Both the position numbers and the translations under genes were made by a program. From NCBI RefSeq assembly GCF_030409325.1, contig NZ_JAUFPR010000002.1:124001-188000 (forward strand): a stretch of 64,000 nt of DNA, read 5' to 3'. The notes below the pieces were generated by a model, which saw only the letters and a list, made by a program, of their open reading frames with translations, ran no database searches and was not told where the DNA came from. This DNA is from Mucilaginibacter aquaedulcis (GTDB lineage: Bacteria; Bacteroidota; Bacteroidia; Sphingobacteriales; Sphingobacteriaceae). The first letter of the stretch is position 1. The number at the start of each line of letters is the position of its first letter. Below are positions 34,794 to 44,150 of this stretch, piece after piece.

Positions 34794-36638
34794 ATGATGA
34801 ATAAACTTACAAGAATAATAACAATAGTAGGAGTGCTGGCTAACAGTGGCTTAACTGCAAATGCACAAACAAAAGCATATACTGTAGCAGATGCACACTC
34901 GCACAATGATTACCACAATAATATTCCGTTTTTTCGAGCGTATGAAAAAGGCTTCGGCTCCATAGAAGCTGATGTGTTTGCCGTGAATGGTAAACTCATG
35001 GTAGCCCACGATAAAAAAGATATTAATCCTAAGCGATCATTGGAGTTGTTATATATTAATCCACTGATAGAAAAGTTTCAAAGAGATAACCAAAGACAGC
35101 TGCGCTTGCTCATAGAAATCAAGGAAGATCATAAAGCGGTGTTGCCCCTGGTTATAAAGGAGCTTAAACCACTTGAGCAATATTTTTCCTATCCGGGACA
35201 CCCTGGCCGTTTATCTATAGTGATGACAGGTGCCGTGCCTCCTCCTGCCGAATTCAAAAATTACCCGGAGTGGATCTCATTTGATGTTGATCACCTAAAC
35301 GGATTTACCACTGACCAATGGAAACGTATTGGGCTGGTAAGTTTTCCGTTTGGCAAATACCTCAAATGGAATGGAAAAGGTGTATTGAACAAGGAAGAGA
35401 TTACCAAAATAAAAGGCGGTATAGATAGTGTGCACAATGCCGGTAAAAAGATTCGTTTTTGGGAAACACCTGATACTAAAAGCAGCTGGCTGGCCCTTAT
35501 GCGCCTCGGTGTTGATGTAATAGGTACAGATAAGATAGAAGAACTTGGCGACTTTTTGAATAATAAGCCTCGTAACGAATACGTGGCAACCGCACCTTAT
35601 GAAATATACCATCCCACTTATAAGTCCGACGGTTCATTAAAAAAGGTTAAGAACATTATTTTATGCATTGGAGATGGTATGGGACTGTCGCAAATTTACT
35701 CAACCTACACCGCTAATAGGGGCCAATTGAATATATTGCAGATCCCAACTATTGGATTTTCAATAACCAATGCTGCTGATGCTTACATTACTGATTCGGC
35801 AGCTGGAGGTACCGCATTTGCTACAGGCCAAAAAACCAATGACAGGGCAGTAGGGGTAGATGCATCAGGTAAACCTTTAAAATCATTAGCGGTTTACAGC
35901 GCTGAAGCCGGAAAGAAAACAGCGGATATTGTAGCCTGCGAGTTAACTGATGCCACGCCTGCAGTTTTTTACGCACACCAGTCTGAAAGAAGCAATGGAA
36001 CGGCCATAGCAAATGATATGGTGTCTACACCGATTGATATTTTGTTAGGTTCCGGATATAAGGATTTTACGCAGAAAGTTAACGGGAAAACCCCATTAGA
36101 TAAACTTAAAGAAAGAGGCTATACGATCATCCGTAATTTTAACGAGTTTTTAAACTCACCATCCCAAAAAATTGTAGCATTGATGGATGATAGTGTGACC
36201 CGCCCTAAAATGGAAGGTAGAGGGAATTACCTGCCTCAGGCTTTTAACAAGGTTACAACTACTTTTAAAAATAACCCTGAAGGTTTTTTTATGATGATTG
36301 AAGGCTCACAAATTGATCATGGTGGCCATAATAACAACCTTAAACAGGTGGTAACAGAAAACAGCGACTTTGACCGTGTAGTTGGAGATGCCTTACGGTT
36401 TGCCGACGAAGATGGTGAAACACTTGTAGTGATTACTGCCGATCACGAAACAGGAGGTTTAACCTTACTGGATGGTAATATAGCTAACGGATACGTTTGG
36501 GGCGACTTTAGCACTAATGACCACACGGGTACCCCGGTGCCGGTTTTCGCTTATGGGCCTCACTCTGGCGATTTTAAAGGCGCATATCCCAATACAGCGA
36601 TATTTGATAAATTGCTTAATCTTATCCAGAAAAAATAG
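34794..36638 (+). CDS. Exported PI-PLC/GDPD-like domain fused to alkaline phosphatase
   Basis: A 614-residue exported protein with a signal peptide ending in the LTANAQT region near residue 25. Residues about 30-265 resemble the PI-PLC-like/glycerophosphodiester phosphodiesterase TIM barrel: ADAHSHNDYHNN, SIEADVFAVNGKLMVAHDKK, RLLIEIKE. Residues about 285-614 are an alkaline phosphatase of the PhoA type: CIGDGMGLSQIY, the nucleophile serine in TDSAAGGTAFATG (codon 35796-35798), MMIEGSQIDHGGHNN and ITADHETGGLTLL. Such a protein could cleave a phosphodiester and then the resulting monoester in one polypeptide, outside the inner membrane. ATG 34794 is preferred over 34773, which leaves almost no leader. 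Monocistronic, with a long bidirectional terminator. Confidence 0.9.
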   Translation: MMNKLTRIITIVGVLANSGLTANAQTKAYTVADAHSHNDYHNNIPFFRAYEKGFGSIEADVFAVNGKLMVAHDKKDINPKRSLELLYINPLIEKFQRDNQRQLRLLIEIKEDHKAVLPLVIKELKPLEQYFSYPGHPGRLSIVMTGAVPPPAEFKNYPEWISFDVDHLNGFTTDQWKRIGLVSFPFGKYLKWNGKGVLNKEEITKIKGGIDSVHNAGKKIRFWETPDTKSSWLALMRLGVDVIGTDKIEELGDFLNNKPRNEYVATAPYEIYHPTYKSDGSLKKVKNIILCIGDGMGLSQIYSTYTANRGQLNILQIPTIGFSITNAADAYITDSAAGGTAFATGQKTNDRAVGVDASGKPLKSLAVYSAEAGKKTADIVACELTDATPAVFYAHQSERSNGTAIANDMVSTPIDILLGSGYKDFTQKVNGKTPLDKLKERGYTIIRNFNEFLNSPSQKIVALMDDSVTRPKMEGRGNYLPQAFNKVTTTFKNNPEGFFMMIEGSQIDHGGHNNNLKQVVTENSDFDRVVGDALRFADEDGETLVVITADHETGGLTLLDGNIANGYVWGDFSTNDHTGTPVPVFAYGPHSGDFKGAYPNTAIFDKLLNLIQKK

Positions 36639-36646
36639 TGCATTTT

Positions 36647-36695
36647 AAAACAACAAAACGCTTTAAATGATTAATTTAAGGCATTTTGTTGTTTT
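36647..36695. terminator. Bidirectional terminator between phosphatase fusion gene and aldolase gene
   Basis: Arms 36647-36668 and 36674-36695 form a 22-bp stem with two non-Watson-Crick positions around the loop GATTA. The A-rich 5' arm and T-rich 3' arm serve both directions. The 3' edge overlaps the stop codon of the minus-strand aldolase gene. Confidence 0.8.
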
Positions 36696-37353
36696 AAACC
36701 TTATTGCTGTTACTCATATAATTGGTATAGGCTTCCTTAAAAAGGACAAATGTTTTCTGTAGTGCCGCCCAATCCTGCTTTTCAATAATATCCGCCGGAA
36801 AAAGATGGCTTCCAAGACCTACTCCTTTAGCTCCTGCTGTTAAATAAGTGCTAAGGTTGTTTAGTCCGATGCCCCCGGTAGGCAAAAGCTTCAGGTAATT
36901 CAAGGGCGCTAATACCTCTTTAATATAGCTGGGGCCCAATGATGTTGCCGGGAACACTTTCACCATAGTTGCCCCAAGGTGCCATGCCTTGTATATTTCT
37001 GATGGGGTATAGGCTCCAGGAAAGATCGGTATTTTTTCGGCAACGCATTCTTTTATTACCTGCTTATTAATAATTGGTGTAACTATGAACTGTGCGTTGG
37101 CTTTCAATGCTTTTTCCAGATCATGCATATTGCAAACAGTGCCTGCACCAATATTTAACCTGCCCGCATATTTTTTTGTAAGCATATCAATATTTTCTGC
37201 AGCGCCTGCGGAGTTCATGGTAATTTCCATGCAGGTTAGCCCCGACTGTAAATAGTTTTCAGCAATTATGGCCGTATGTTCTGCCGGTAAATTACGCATG
37301 ATACCTATAAGCGGAGCGGCTTCAAAAAGCTCGTTTGAAAATTTATTTTTCAT
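36694..37353 (-). CDS. dgoA: 2-dehydro-3-deoxy-phosphogalactonate/gluconate aldolase
   Basis: Class I aldolase that splits KDPGal (or KDPG) into pyruvate and glyceraldehyde-3-phosphate. The 219-residue protein has the KDPG-aldolase fold: PLIGIMRNLPAEHTAIIAE at the start, the catalytic glutamate region CMEITMNS, GAGTVCNMHDLEKAL, the Schiff-base lysine in GATMVKVFPATSLGP and KLLPTGGIGLNNLSTYL. The gene order (directly after the 2-dehydro-3-deoxygalactonokinase gene with a 1-nt gap, in an operon with galactonate dehydratase) favours the galactonate pathway. The sequence alone would not exclude Eda. Confidence 0.9.
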   Translation of the reverse strand: MKNKFSNELFEAAPLIGIMRNLPAEHTAIIAENYLQSGLTCMEITMNSAGAAENIDMLTKKYAGRLNIGAGTVCNMHDLEKALKANAQFIVTPIINKQVIKECVAEKIPIFPGAYTPSEIYKAWHLGATMVKVFPATSLGPSYIKEVLAPLNYLKLLPTGGIGLNNLSTYLTAGAKGVGLGSHLFPADIIEKQDWAALQKTFVLFKEAYTNYMSNSNKV

Positions 37354-37354
37354 A

Positions 37355-38335
37355 TTAATTACCTGTTTGATTATATATTTTGTGATGCGCCCGAACTACT
37401 GCTTCATCAACCCATTGAGGCGAATAAGTGTTTATTTGCTTGGCAAGTTTTAACTCTTGTAAAGCAAGCCGGTAGTGTTTTTCAAGATTTGTACCGCATA
37501 CTAAATGAATTGCTGCTGCATCAGATGCTGAAAGATCTTTTAGTTCTGTGCCGATCAATAACCCACTCAAGTAGGTGAAGTTTTGGTTTTTATTGTAAAT
37601 ATTGAACAAATTATTGGTACGTACTTTAAAGGCTGCATTAAGCAGGTTTGACTCAACTGCATCAATTACACCTTGCTTAAAGCTTGCTGAATATTCCGGA
37701 TGCTCCAGATCAGTTTCTTTATCAACAGAATTTTGAAGGATACTTTTTTGGGATAAAAGCTCAAAAAAATCGCCCGTCATGTATGTTTTAAAACCGATGA
37801 TGGTATTATTATTAACGTAGATATGCTTGGAGTGGGTGCCCGGAAATATAAACAACTGCGGTTTACTTGTATCGGTAATGGTGTCAATACAACCAATTAA
37901 TTGTGTTTCTTCACCCCGCATAACATCATCATTGCTTTTAACTCCCGAAATGATGATTACCTGGTGATTAAAATTGTCCTGTACAGGCAGATGTTTCAAA
38001 TTATATTCAGGCCCTGATAACATATAAGGCAGTTCGCTGTAGGGTAGTTCTATAAGACCCATTGTTGACGAGGCCATGCCCGAGATGAATAGTTTTGTCC
38101 CGCCTAAGGATATATTTAATCTGAGTTCTATATTTTTAATGTGATGCTGTAATATATCAAGGTAAAAAGGTATGCGTGAGTTTTTATTGGCATTATCTGC
38201 TGTATTCCATATGGAAAAGGTTTTGGCTATTCCCTGGTCCGAATGTTCGCTGGCAAGTATATTTCCGTTTTCACTGTTAACAAGATTTAGTCTTAAGGTA
38301 CTTGTTCCCCAGTCGCAGCTTAAAAAAATGTTCAT
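37355..38335 (-). CDS. dgoK: 2-dehydro-3-deoxygalactonokinase
   Basis: Phosphorylates 2-dehydro-3-deoxy-galactonate with ATP to KDPGal. The 326-residue protein starts with the ASKHA phosphate-binding motif LSCDWGTSTLRLNLVNSENG. Also typical are SSTMGLIELPY, LIGCIDTITD with IFPGTHSKHIYV, and TYMTGDFFELLSQKSIL. The family (DgoK) is narrow, so the call is firm. The ATG overlaps the end of the transporter gene by 4 nt. Confidence 0.93.
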   Translation of the reverse strand: MNIFLSCDWGTSTLRLNLVNSENGNILASEHSDQGIAKTFSIWNTADNANKNSRIPFYLDILQHHIKNIELRLNISLGGTKLFISGMASSTMGLIELPYSELPYMLSGPEYNLKHLPVQDNFNHQVIIISGVKSNDDVMRGEETQLIGCIDTITDTSKPQLFIFPGTHSKHIYVNNNTIIGFKTYMTGDFFELLSQKSILQNSVDKETDLEHPEYSASFKQGVIDAVESNLLNAAFKVRTNNLFNIYNKNQNFTYLSGLLIGTELKDLSASDAAAIHLVCGTNLEKHYRLALQELKLAKQINTYSPQWVDEAVVRAHHKIYNQTGN

Positions 38336-39633
38336 GATGATGAAACTACTAAAGAATTTGTTTGCTTAACACTGCCAACCAAAAAAATATATGATAATGC
38401 ACCAATAAAAGCCAGCGAACTTATGAATATTAAGGCTGGCTTAAAGTTTCCGGCCCCAGCCAGTAAGCCTATAAGCAGTGGTACAACAATTGATGATAAA
38501 CCGCCTATAAAATTAAAAACACCACCCGTAACCCCAATTAAATTGGGAGGTGCCAATGCCGATACAAACACCCAGGTTATAGAAGCAAGCCCATTACCAA
38601 AAAATGCTACCGACATGCAAAGGATAATAAGCGGGGTACTTTCTACATAATTAGCTCCAACAATAACCATGGATAGCAACAAACCGGCGATAATTGGTGT
38701 TTTTCGGGCTACGCCAAATGAATATCCTTTTTTAATGAGATGATCAGAAAAAAAGCCTGCCAGCAGCACGCCTGCAAAGGCCGCCAGAAAAGGTATAGAT
38801 GTCAGAAATCCGGTTTTTAAAAAGTTTAGCCCCCTGTATTTTATGAGATAAGTAGGAAACCATGTTAAAAAGAACCACAAGGTTGAGGTAACTGCAAACT
38901 GACCAATATAAATACCCCATAATTTACGATGCATAAATACTTGTTTAAATGATGACCAGGTTAAATTGGGTTTATCTGTCGGCATTGTTATATCTGCTCT
39001 ATTGTCAGCTATGTAATCAAGCTCAGCCTGGTTAACACCGGAATGTTCTTTAGGGTCGCGATAGAGGTAGTACCATATTATTCCCCATAAAACACCAACC
39101 GCGCCAGTGATGATAAACAGGCCGCGCCAACCAAAATACTGTTGCACAATGGCCAGCAAAGGAGTTAAAAAAGCAAGACCTATAAACTGGCCGCTTGTGT
39201 AAAAGGCGATGGCCGATGCTCTTTCATGGTTTGGAAACCAGTGGGTAACAATACGGTTATTGATGGGGTATGAAGGCGCCTCAAATATACCTATAGCTAA
39301 ACGCAAGCCAAGTAATGCAGCAAATCCTTTTATAAAACCCTGGCAAAGCGTAACTACAGACCATGATATTAAGGTTATAGCGTAAAGCAACCGGGGCCCA
39401 AAACGATCGATTAGTATACCTCCCGGAATTTGAGAGGCAACGTACGTCCACCCGAATGCGGAAAACACCAGCCCTAACTGAAAATTGTTCAGATTTAGTT
39501 CTCCGCTTATAGATGATGCAGCCACAGCGATGTTAGTCCTGTCCATGTAGTTGATCACCACGTTAATAAACAGAAAAGCTAAGATTTGAAATCGTACCCG
39601 TGTTGGTTTGCTTTGGAAGCCGGCCTTATCCAT
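38332..39633 (-). CDS. MFS transporter, anion:cation symporter type (probable galactonate uptake)
   Basis: A 12-helix major facilitator of 433 residues. NYMDRTNIAVAASSISGEL and GWTYVASQIPGGILIDRFG match the anion:cation symporter family that imports hexonates and hexuronates (DgoT, GudP, ExuT). RLAIGIFEAPSYPINNRIVT is also characteristic. A substrate of galactonate is inferred from its place between the dehydratase (18-nt gap) and kinase (4-nt overlap) genes; glucarate or galactarate are alternatives. Confidence 0.9.
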   Translation of the reverse strand: MDKAGFQSKPTRVRFQILAFLFINVVINYMDRTNIAVAASSISGELNLNNFQLGLVFSAFGWTYVASQIPGGILIDRFGPRLLYAITLISWSVVTLCQGFIKGFAALLGLRLAIGIFEAPSYPINNRIVTHWFPNHERASAIAFYTSGQFIGLAFLTPLLAIVQQYFGWRGLFIITGAVGVLWGIIWYYLYRDPKEHSGVNQAELDYIADNRADITMPTDKPNLTWSSFKQVFMHRKLWGIYIGQFAVTSTLWFFLTWFPTYLIKYRGLNFLKTGFLTSIPFLAAFAGVLLAGFFSDHLIKKGYSFGVARKTPIIAGLLLSMVIVGANYVESTPLIILCMSVAFFGNGLASITWVFVSALAPPNLIGVTGGVFNFIGGLSSIVVPLLIGLLAGAGNFKPALIFISSLAFIGALSYIFLVGSVKQTNSLVVSSS

Positions 39634-39651
39634 TTTGTCATTTTAATCTGT

Positions 39652-40800
39652 TTACCATTCGGCCACGCTGCCATCTTCATGGCGCCAAACCGGGTTTGTC
39701 CAGTTATGACCTATTGCTGCCATTTTGCGTACATGATCTTCATTTATTTCAATGCCCAAGCCGGGCCCGTTGGGTATTTTGACAAAGCCATCCTCATATT
39801 TAAATACATTGCGGTCGGCTACGTAATCTAATATATCGCTGCCCTGGTTGTAATGTATCCCCAGGCTTTGTTCCTGTATAAAGGCATTGTGACAGGTAGC
39901 ATCAACCTGTAGGCAGGCAGCCAGTGCAATAGGCCCTAATGGGCAGTGCGGTGCTGCTGCTACATCAAAGGCCTCGGCCATGGAAATTATTTTCTTACAC
40001 TCCGTAATGCCGCCGGCGTGCGACAGATCGGGCTGGATAATATCCACATACCCATCTTTCAACAGATTTTTGAAATGCCATTTTGAAAACATCCTTTCAC
40101 CGCAGGCAATTGGGATGGAGGTATGTTGGGCAATTTCGCGCAATACCTCATTGTTTTCGGGTAGTGCCGGTTCTTCAATAAACATAGGCCGGTATTGCTC
40201 CAGCTCTTTAGCCAGGAATTTTGCCATGGGTTTATGTACCCGGCCATGAAAATCTATGCCTATACCAACGCTGCTGCCAACTGCCTCACGCACAGCTGCG
40301 ATACGTGCCACAGACTGATCGATTTTATCATACGAATCAACATATTGTAATTCTTCAGTTGCGTTCATTTTAACCGCCGTAAAACCTGCGTCAACCATTT
40401 CCTTTGCCGCACGACCAACATCGGCCGGTCTGTCGCCGCCGATCCAGGAATAAACTTTGATCTTTTCACGGGCCTTTCCGCCAATTAGCTGATGTATCGG
40501 AGCATCGTAATACTTACCTTTAATATCCCACAGTGCCTGATCTATACCTGCAATAGCGCTCATTAATATTGGGCCTCCCCGGTAAAAACCTCCACGATAC
40601 ATCACATTCCAATGATCTTCAATATTCATCGGGTCTTTCCCAATTATATAATTCATCAGTTCGGTAACGGCGGTTTTAACGGTAGCAGCCTTACCTTCAA
40701 TTACGGGTTCGCCCCAGCCGGTTATGCCTTCATCTGTTTCAATTTTCAAGAATAACCAACGGGGAGGAACCTCGAATAGTTCAAAGCTTTTTATTTTCAA
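39652..40800 (-). CDS. dgoD: D-galactonate dehydratase
   Basis: Dehydrates D-galactonate to 2-dehydro-3-deoxy-D-galactonate. A 382-residue enolase-superfamily enzyme of the mandelate-racemase/DgoD type. Metal ligands are visible as D in [14 protein letters not shown] in [10 protein letters not shown] and E in [10 protein letters not shown]; the base His follows the first ligand (DFHG) and the second catalytic His is in [14 protein letters not shown]. The DFHGR and PHCPLGP motifs agree with galactonate dehydratase rather than mandelate racemase or glucarate dehydratase. Length equals the E. coli enzyme. Second gene of the operon, 46 nt after the lactonase gene. Confidence 0.95.
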   Translation of the reverse strand: MKIKSFELFEVPPRWLFLKIETDEGITGWGEPVIEGKAATVKTAVTELMNYIIGKDPMNIEDHWNVMYRGGFYRGGPILMSAIAGIDQALWDIKGKYYDAPIHQLIGGKAREKIKVYSWIGGDRPADVGRAAKEMVDAGFTAVKMNATEELQYVDSYDKIDQSVARIAAVREAVGSSVGIGIDFHGRVHKPMAKFLAKELEQYRPMFIEEPALPENNEVLREIAQHTSIPIACGERMFSKWHFKNLLKDGYVDIIQPDLSHAGGITECKKIISMAEAFDVAAAPHCPLGPIALAACLQVDATCHNAFIQEQSLGIHYNQGSDILDYVADRNVFKYEDGFVKIPNGPGLGIEINEDHVRKMAAIGHNWTNPVWRHEDGSVAEW

Positions 40801-40846
40801 TTTGTAGTATTTTATATAGTAAGTATGTTGTGATGTAAGTTTTATA

Positions 40847-41857
40847 TTATCGTAAATTAATCATCAAAACCCGGTGATTGGAGGTCACATAAAGCGTTTT
40901 TTCATCACCGGAAAAGCTGCAATTTGATGCCAGATCATTGATTTTGATTTTTCCGAGAAGCTTGCCGGTTTTATTAAATATCCATATGCCTCCCGGGCCG
41001 GATGCAAACACATTTCCGTTTTTATCGATCTTTAAACCGTCGGGCATTCCTTCGTCAGTTTTGGTAGCTGCTTTTGCATTGTAAAATATTCTCCCGTGCG
41101 TTAATTGTCCGTTTTTGTCCAGATCATAGGCGTACCAATATGGCTTTGCCGGGTCAGAATTGGCGATCAGTATGGTTTTACCACCCGGAAAGATCGCTAT
41201 ACCGTTTGGCCGGGTGAGTGTATCGGTAAGCAAGGTTATTTTACCATCTTTTGCAATTTTATATACTCCCTGATAAGGTGCTTCTTTTAATGGATCATTA
41301 ATATTTTTTTCGAGGCCATAAGGAGGGTCTGTAAAATAGATATCACCATTGCCAGCAAATGCCAGATCATTTGGGCTGTCGAACTTTTTCCCTTTAAAAC
41401 CTGTGGCAATTTTGGTAAACTTTGCCTGTGGCTTTTGCAAAGGTGCATTCATTATTGATACAACCCGGTCGCCATCCTGACATATCACCAGCTCCCCTTT
41501 TAAAGTTAGCCCTAAACCGTTAGAGCCCAACTCCCCACCTCGTAGAGTTTTACCGGTATAACCAGCCGGAGTAAGATAAGCCTCTTTGCCTTTTGCCTGG
41601 GTCCATTTATAAATGATGTTTTTTTTAACGTCAGAAAAAAGCAGCATTTTATGGCTTTCGATCCATAAAGGCCCTTCGCACCAGGCAAATCCCTGGGCTA
41701 TAGTACGGGCGTTAATAGTTTTACTTACGATATTGCTAAACTGCGGATCAATTTTTTCTACACTGATCAGTGGTTTAACAGCTTGAGCATAAGCTGCAGA
41801 AATTGCTCCGGTTAATAAGATTATCATTAGCGATAACCGGTTAGTCCATGTTATCAT
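40847..41857 (-). CDS. SMP-30/gluconolactonase family exported lactonase
   Basis: A six-bladed beta-propeller lactonase expected to open a sugar-acid lactone. The 336-residue precursor has a signal peptide ([18 protein letters not shown]), so it works in the periplasm or outside. The metal-binding glutamate is in [13 protein letters not shown]; further propeller motifs are [40 protein letters not shown] and [20 protein letters not shown], giving the Glu-Asn-Asp metal set. As first gene of the galactonate operon its substrate is probably D-galactono-lactone, but gluconolactonase activity is equally consistent with the fold. Confidence 0.9.
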   Translation of the reverse strand: MITWTNRLSLMIILLTGAISAAYAQAVKPLISVEKIDPQFSNIVSKTINARTIAQGFAWCEGPLWIESHKMLLFSDVKKNIIYKWTQAKGKEAYLTPAGYTGKTLRGGELGSNGLGLTLKGELVICQDGDRVVSIMNAPLQKPQAKFTKIATGFKGKKFDSPNDLAFAGNGDIYFTDPPYGLEKNINDPLKEAPYQGVYKIAKDGKITLLTDTLTRPNGIAIFPGGKTILIANSDPAKPYWYAYDLDKNGQLTHGRIFYNAKAATKTDEGMPDGLKIDKNGNVFASGPGGIWIFNKTGKLLGKIKINDLASNCSFSGDEKTLYVTSNHRVLMINLR

Positions 41858-41926
41858 ATTGGTTTACATTATTGGTTTTGATTGTTTTTAAAGCTAAGTT
41901 TTTATACAGTAAAAACCGAGATGTTT

Positions 41927-41957
41927 TTTGAAATAGCTTGCTTATAGAGTAGATTTG
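41927..41957 (+). promoter_or_regulatory. Promoter of the cupin gene
   Basis: TTTG (41927-41930), 19 nt, then TAGATTTG (41950-41957): a consensus Bacteroidota promoter. Transcription would start near 41964, 21 nt before the ATG at 41985, supporting that longer start. Confidence 0.65.
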
Positions 41958-41984
41958 ATATAATGAGTCATCAATAATTAGCAT

Positions 41985-42566
41985 ATGAAACGGCACACCT
42001 TTTTATCATGGCTTGGTTTATTAGCAATGGAGCCCGTTGCTGCAAAAATTCGGGGAATTGATATGATTGAACCAGAGAAACTTTATTTTAAAGATGACGG
42101 GAAGATCCCGAACAGCAAATATCCTTTGTTGCTTTATCATAATGCCTTTGAGCTTCGTGATAACGAAGGCGCAGATTGGCTGGAAAAACATTTTGCAGCC
42201 AATAACTGGACAAACTCATGGCGAAACGGAGTTTATTCTTTCCATCATTATCACAGTACTTCGCACGAGGTTTTGGGGGTGTATTCCGGTTCAGTGTTGT
42301 TACATCTTGGCGGCGAACAAGGGCAAAAAGTTAAGGTTAAGGCCGGTGACATTATTGTAATTCCGGCAGGAGTGGGGCACAAAAATCTGGGAAGTGATAA
42401 TCTGGGTATTGTAGGCGCATATCCAGATGGCAGAAGCTGGGATGTCAATAAAGGTTTGCCCGGAGAGCGGCCGGGAACTGACCAAACCATAGCAGCATTG
42501 CCCGTCCCGGTTACTGATCCTTTAAGAGGTAAAACTTCAGGATTGCCGGCCATTTGGGATAAATAA
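41985..42566 (+). CDS. YjlB-like cupin protein
   Basis: A single-domain cupin of 193 residues. The conserved beta-barrel motifs are FHHYHSTSHEVLGVYSGSVL (metal-binding histidines and glutamate) and VKAGDIIVIPAGVGHKNLG (third histidine). The remainder (YPLLLYHNAFELRDNEGADW, AYPDGRSWDVNKGLPGERP) resembles the YjlB family, whose reaction is unknown. The first 26 residues (TFLSWLGLLAMEPVAAKI) look like a weak signal peptide; without them the protein would begin at MIEPEKLYF (42063), the usual start of cytosolic YjlB proteins. It is divergent from the galactonate operon and could act on a sugar acid from it, by inference only. Confidence 0.82.
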   Translation: MKRHTFLSWLGLLAMEPVAAKIRGIDMIEPEKLYFKDDGKIPNSKYPLLLYHNAFELRDNEGADWLEKHFAANNWTNSWRNGVYSFHHYHSTSHEVLGVYSGSVLLHLGGEQGQKVKVKAGDIIVIPAGVGHKNLGSDNLGIVGAYPDGRSWDVNKGLPGERPGTDQTIAALPVPVTDPLRGKTSGLPAIWDK

Positions 42567-42583
42567 AACTTATCAGATAATTT

Positions 42584-42627
42584 AAAAGTAAAGCCATGTT
42601 TTCGGGAGAAAACATGGCTTTACTTTT
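42584..42627. terminator. Bidirectional terminator between cupin gene and susD
   Basis: A perfect 20-bp stem: arm 42584-42603 pairs with 42608-42627 around the 4-nt loop GGGA. The AAAA and TTTT ends suit termination on both strands. Confidence 0.9.
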
Positions 42628-42648
42628 AATGGTCAAAAAGATGAAGGT

Positions 42649-44133
42649 TTAATAGCCATCATTTTGAACTAAAGCCGGAGTATTTCTGTCAATTTCGTTT
42701 TGTGGTAATGGCCAAAATTCAAAATTATCTTTATAAATGGTTTTTACGGCGGGTGTTAACGGGTTTTGGATAAAACCATTAAGTTTTTGTTTGGCTAATC
42801 CCCACCTGCGTAAATCAAAATAACGTAAGCCTTCTAAAGCCAGCTCAACCCTTCTTTCATGCATGATGCGTGTACGCATATCTGCCTGGCTCAAATTGCC
42901 TGGCAATGACGGCATATTTACTCCCGGACGTGCCCGTACCTCATTTACCTGCTGGTATACACTTGCGTCGGGTCCCGAAGATTCATTTTGTGCTTCTGCA
43001 TACATCAGTTTCACATCAGCATACCGCAGCCAAACATAATCCTGATCATCAAGAATACCCGGTTGAGGGTCAATATTTTTAGGATCGAGCCATTTTTTGC
43101 CGGGATAAAAACCAGGGGTCCAGTTGTTAACACCAGGGGTGCCAACAGTATTCGGGAATGGCCAACCCTGTGCCTGCGTATCACCCGGGAAAAAGAAGGT
43201 CATGGTTTTGCGCGGGTCATTTGGTTCATATTCATTGATCATATCCTGAGTTCCCTGAAGGTCTTTATATCCGGTACCAATAATAGCCGTGGTAATGGCA
43301 AAAGGATGCGGAACCGCAGGAGCCTGGAACTGTACTGAGAACATAACTTCGGGGCTTGAACGCTGATCGGGCTTGTAAAAATTACCCGCGTAATTGTTGC
43401 TTAACGAAAACAGACCGCCATCGATAATAGCCTTAGCAAGCGTTGCTGCATCGGCATACTTTTTCTCAAATAATAATACCCTCACTTTGATACCCTGGGC
43501 AGAGGCTTTAACAACATGCCCGGTAGTGTATTTGTTATCGGGCAATGATGAAATAGCCTGATCAAGGTCACTTTCTACTTGCTTCAAAACATCAGCGCGT
43601 GATGACTTGCTTACTTTGTTTTTAAAATCAATAGTAAGTGGATCGGCAGTTATTAAGGGCACATTACCATATGTTTCGGCCAGTAAAAAATAGTTGAATG
43701 CCCGTAAAAAATAAGCTTCACCTTTGTATTGGTTTAGTTTATCGCCGGTTAGCACTTTACTTACATTGGCTAAAAAACTGTTACTTGCTGCAATACTGAT
43801 ATATGCGTTTATATATAAGCTGTTCCCATTATCAGTTGGGAAACCACCAATTGTAGGTGTAAGCCCCGCAATTAATGATTGTTGGGCACCACCCTGATTA
43901 TTTTGACTATAGGAGTTATCGCTGAAGTTTTCCCACCACATAGGGGCATATTCTGATATCTGTCCGCTTTGCGCGTAAAGGGTGGCATAGATACCTGCCA
44001 GGGCCAAATCAGCATCGGCAGGGGTTTTCCAAAAAATAGTAGTAGATAGTTTATCAGGAGGAGTAACATCAAGCTTTTTGCAGGATGTTAAACAGATCAC
44101 TGCCGCAATGAATATGATTATAATATTTTTCAT
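42649..44133 (-). CDS. SusD/RagB-family nutrient-binding outer-membrane lipoprotein
   Basis: The glycan-binding lid of a SusCD outer-membrane importer. The 494-residue lipoprotein has a lipobox LTSC (residues 15-18). The TPR-like RagB/SusD core is seen in YKGEAYFLRAFNYFLLAETY and RADVLKQVESDLDQAISSLP, and the C-terminal motif in RIMHERRVELALEGLRYFDLRRWG is diagnostic. It lies 17 nt after the SusC gene. No glycoside hydrolase gene is in the same operon, so the substrate cannot be predicted; the GH95 gene at the window end is 15 kb away. Confidence 0.94.
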   Translation of the reverse strand: MKNIIIIFIAAVICLTSCKKLDVTPPDKLSTTIFWKTPADADLALAGIYATLYAQSGQISEYAPMWWENFSDNSYSQNNQGGAQQSLIAGLTPTIGGFPTDNGNSLYINAYISIAASNSFLANVSKVLTGDKLNQYKGEAYFLRAFNYFLLAETYGNVPLITADPLTIDFKNKVSKSSRADVLKQVESDLDQAISSLPDNKYTTGHVVKASAQGIKVRVLLFEKKYADAATLAKAIIDGGLFSLSNNYAGNFYKPDQRSSPEVMFSVQFQAPAVPHPFAITTAIIGTGYKDLQGTQDMINEYEPNDPRKTMTFFFPGDTQAQGWPFPNTVGTPGVNNWTPGFYPGKKWLDPKNIDPQPGILDDQDYVWLRYADVKLMYAEAQNESSGPDASVYQQVNEVRARPGVNMPSLPGNLSQADMRTRIMHERRVELALEGLRYFDLRRWGLAKQKLNGFIQNPLTPAVKTIYKDNFEFWPLPQNEIDRNTPALVQNDGY

Positions 44134-44150
44134 TTGTTTTTAAATTGAAA

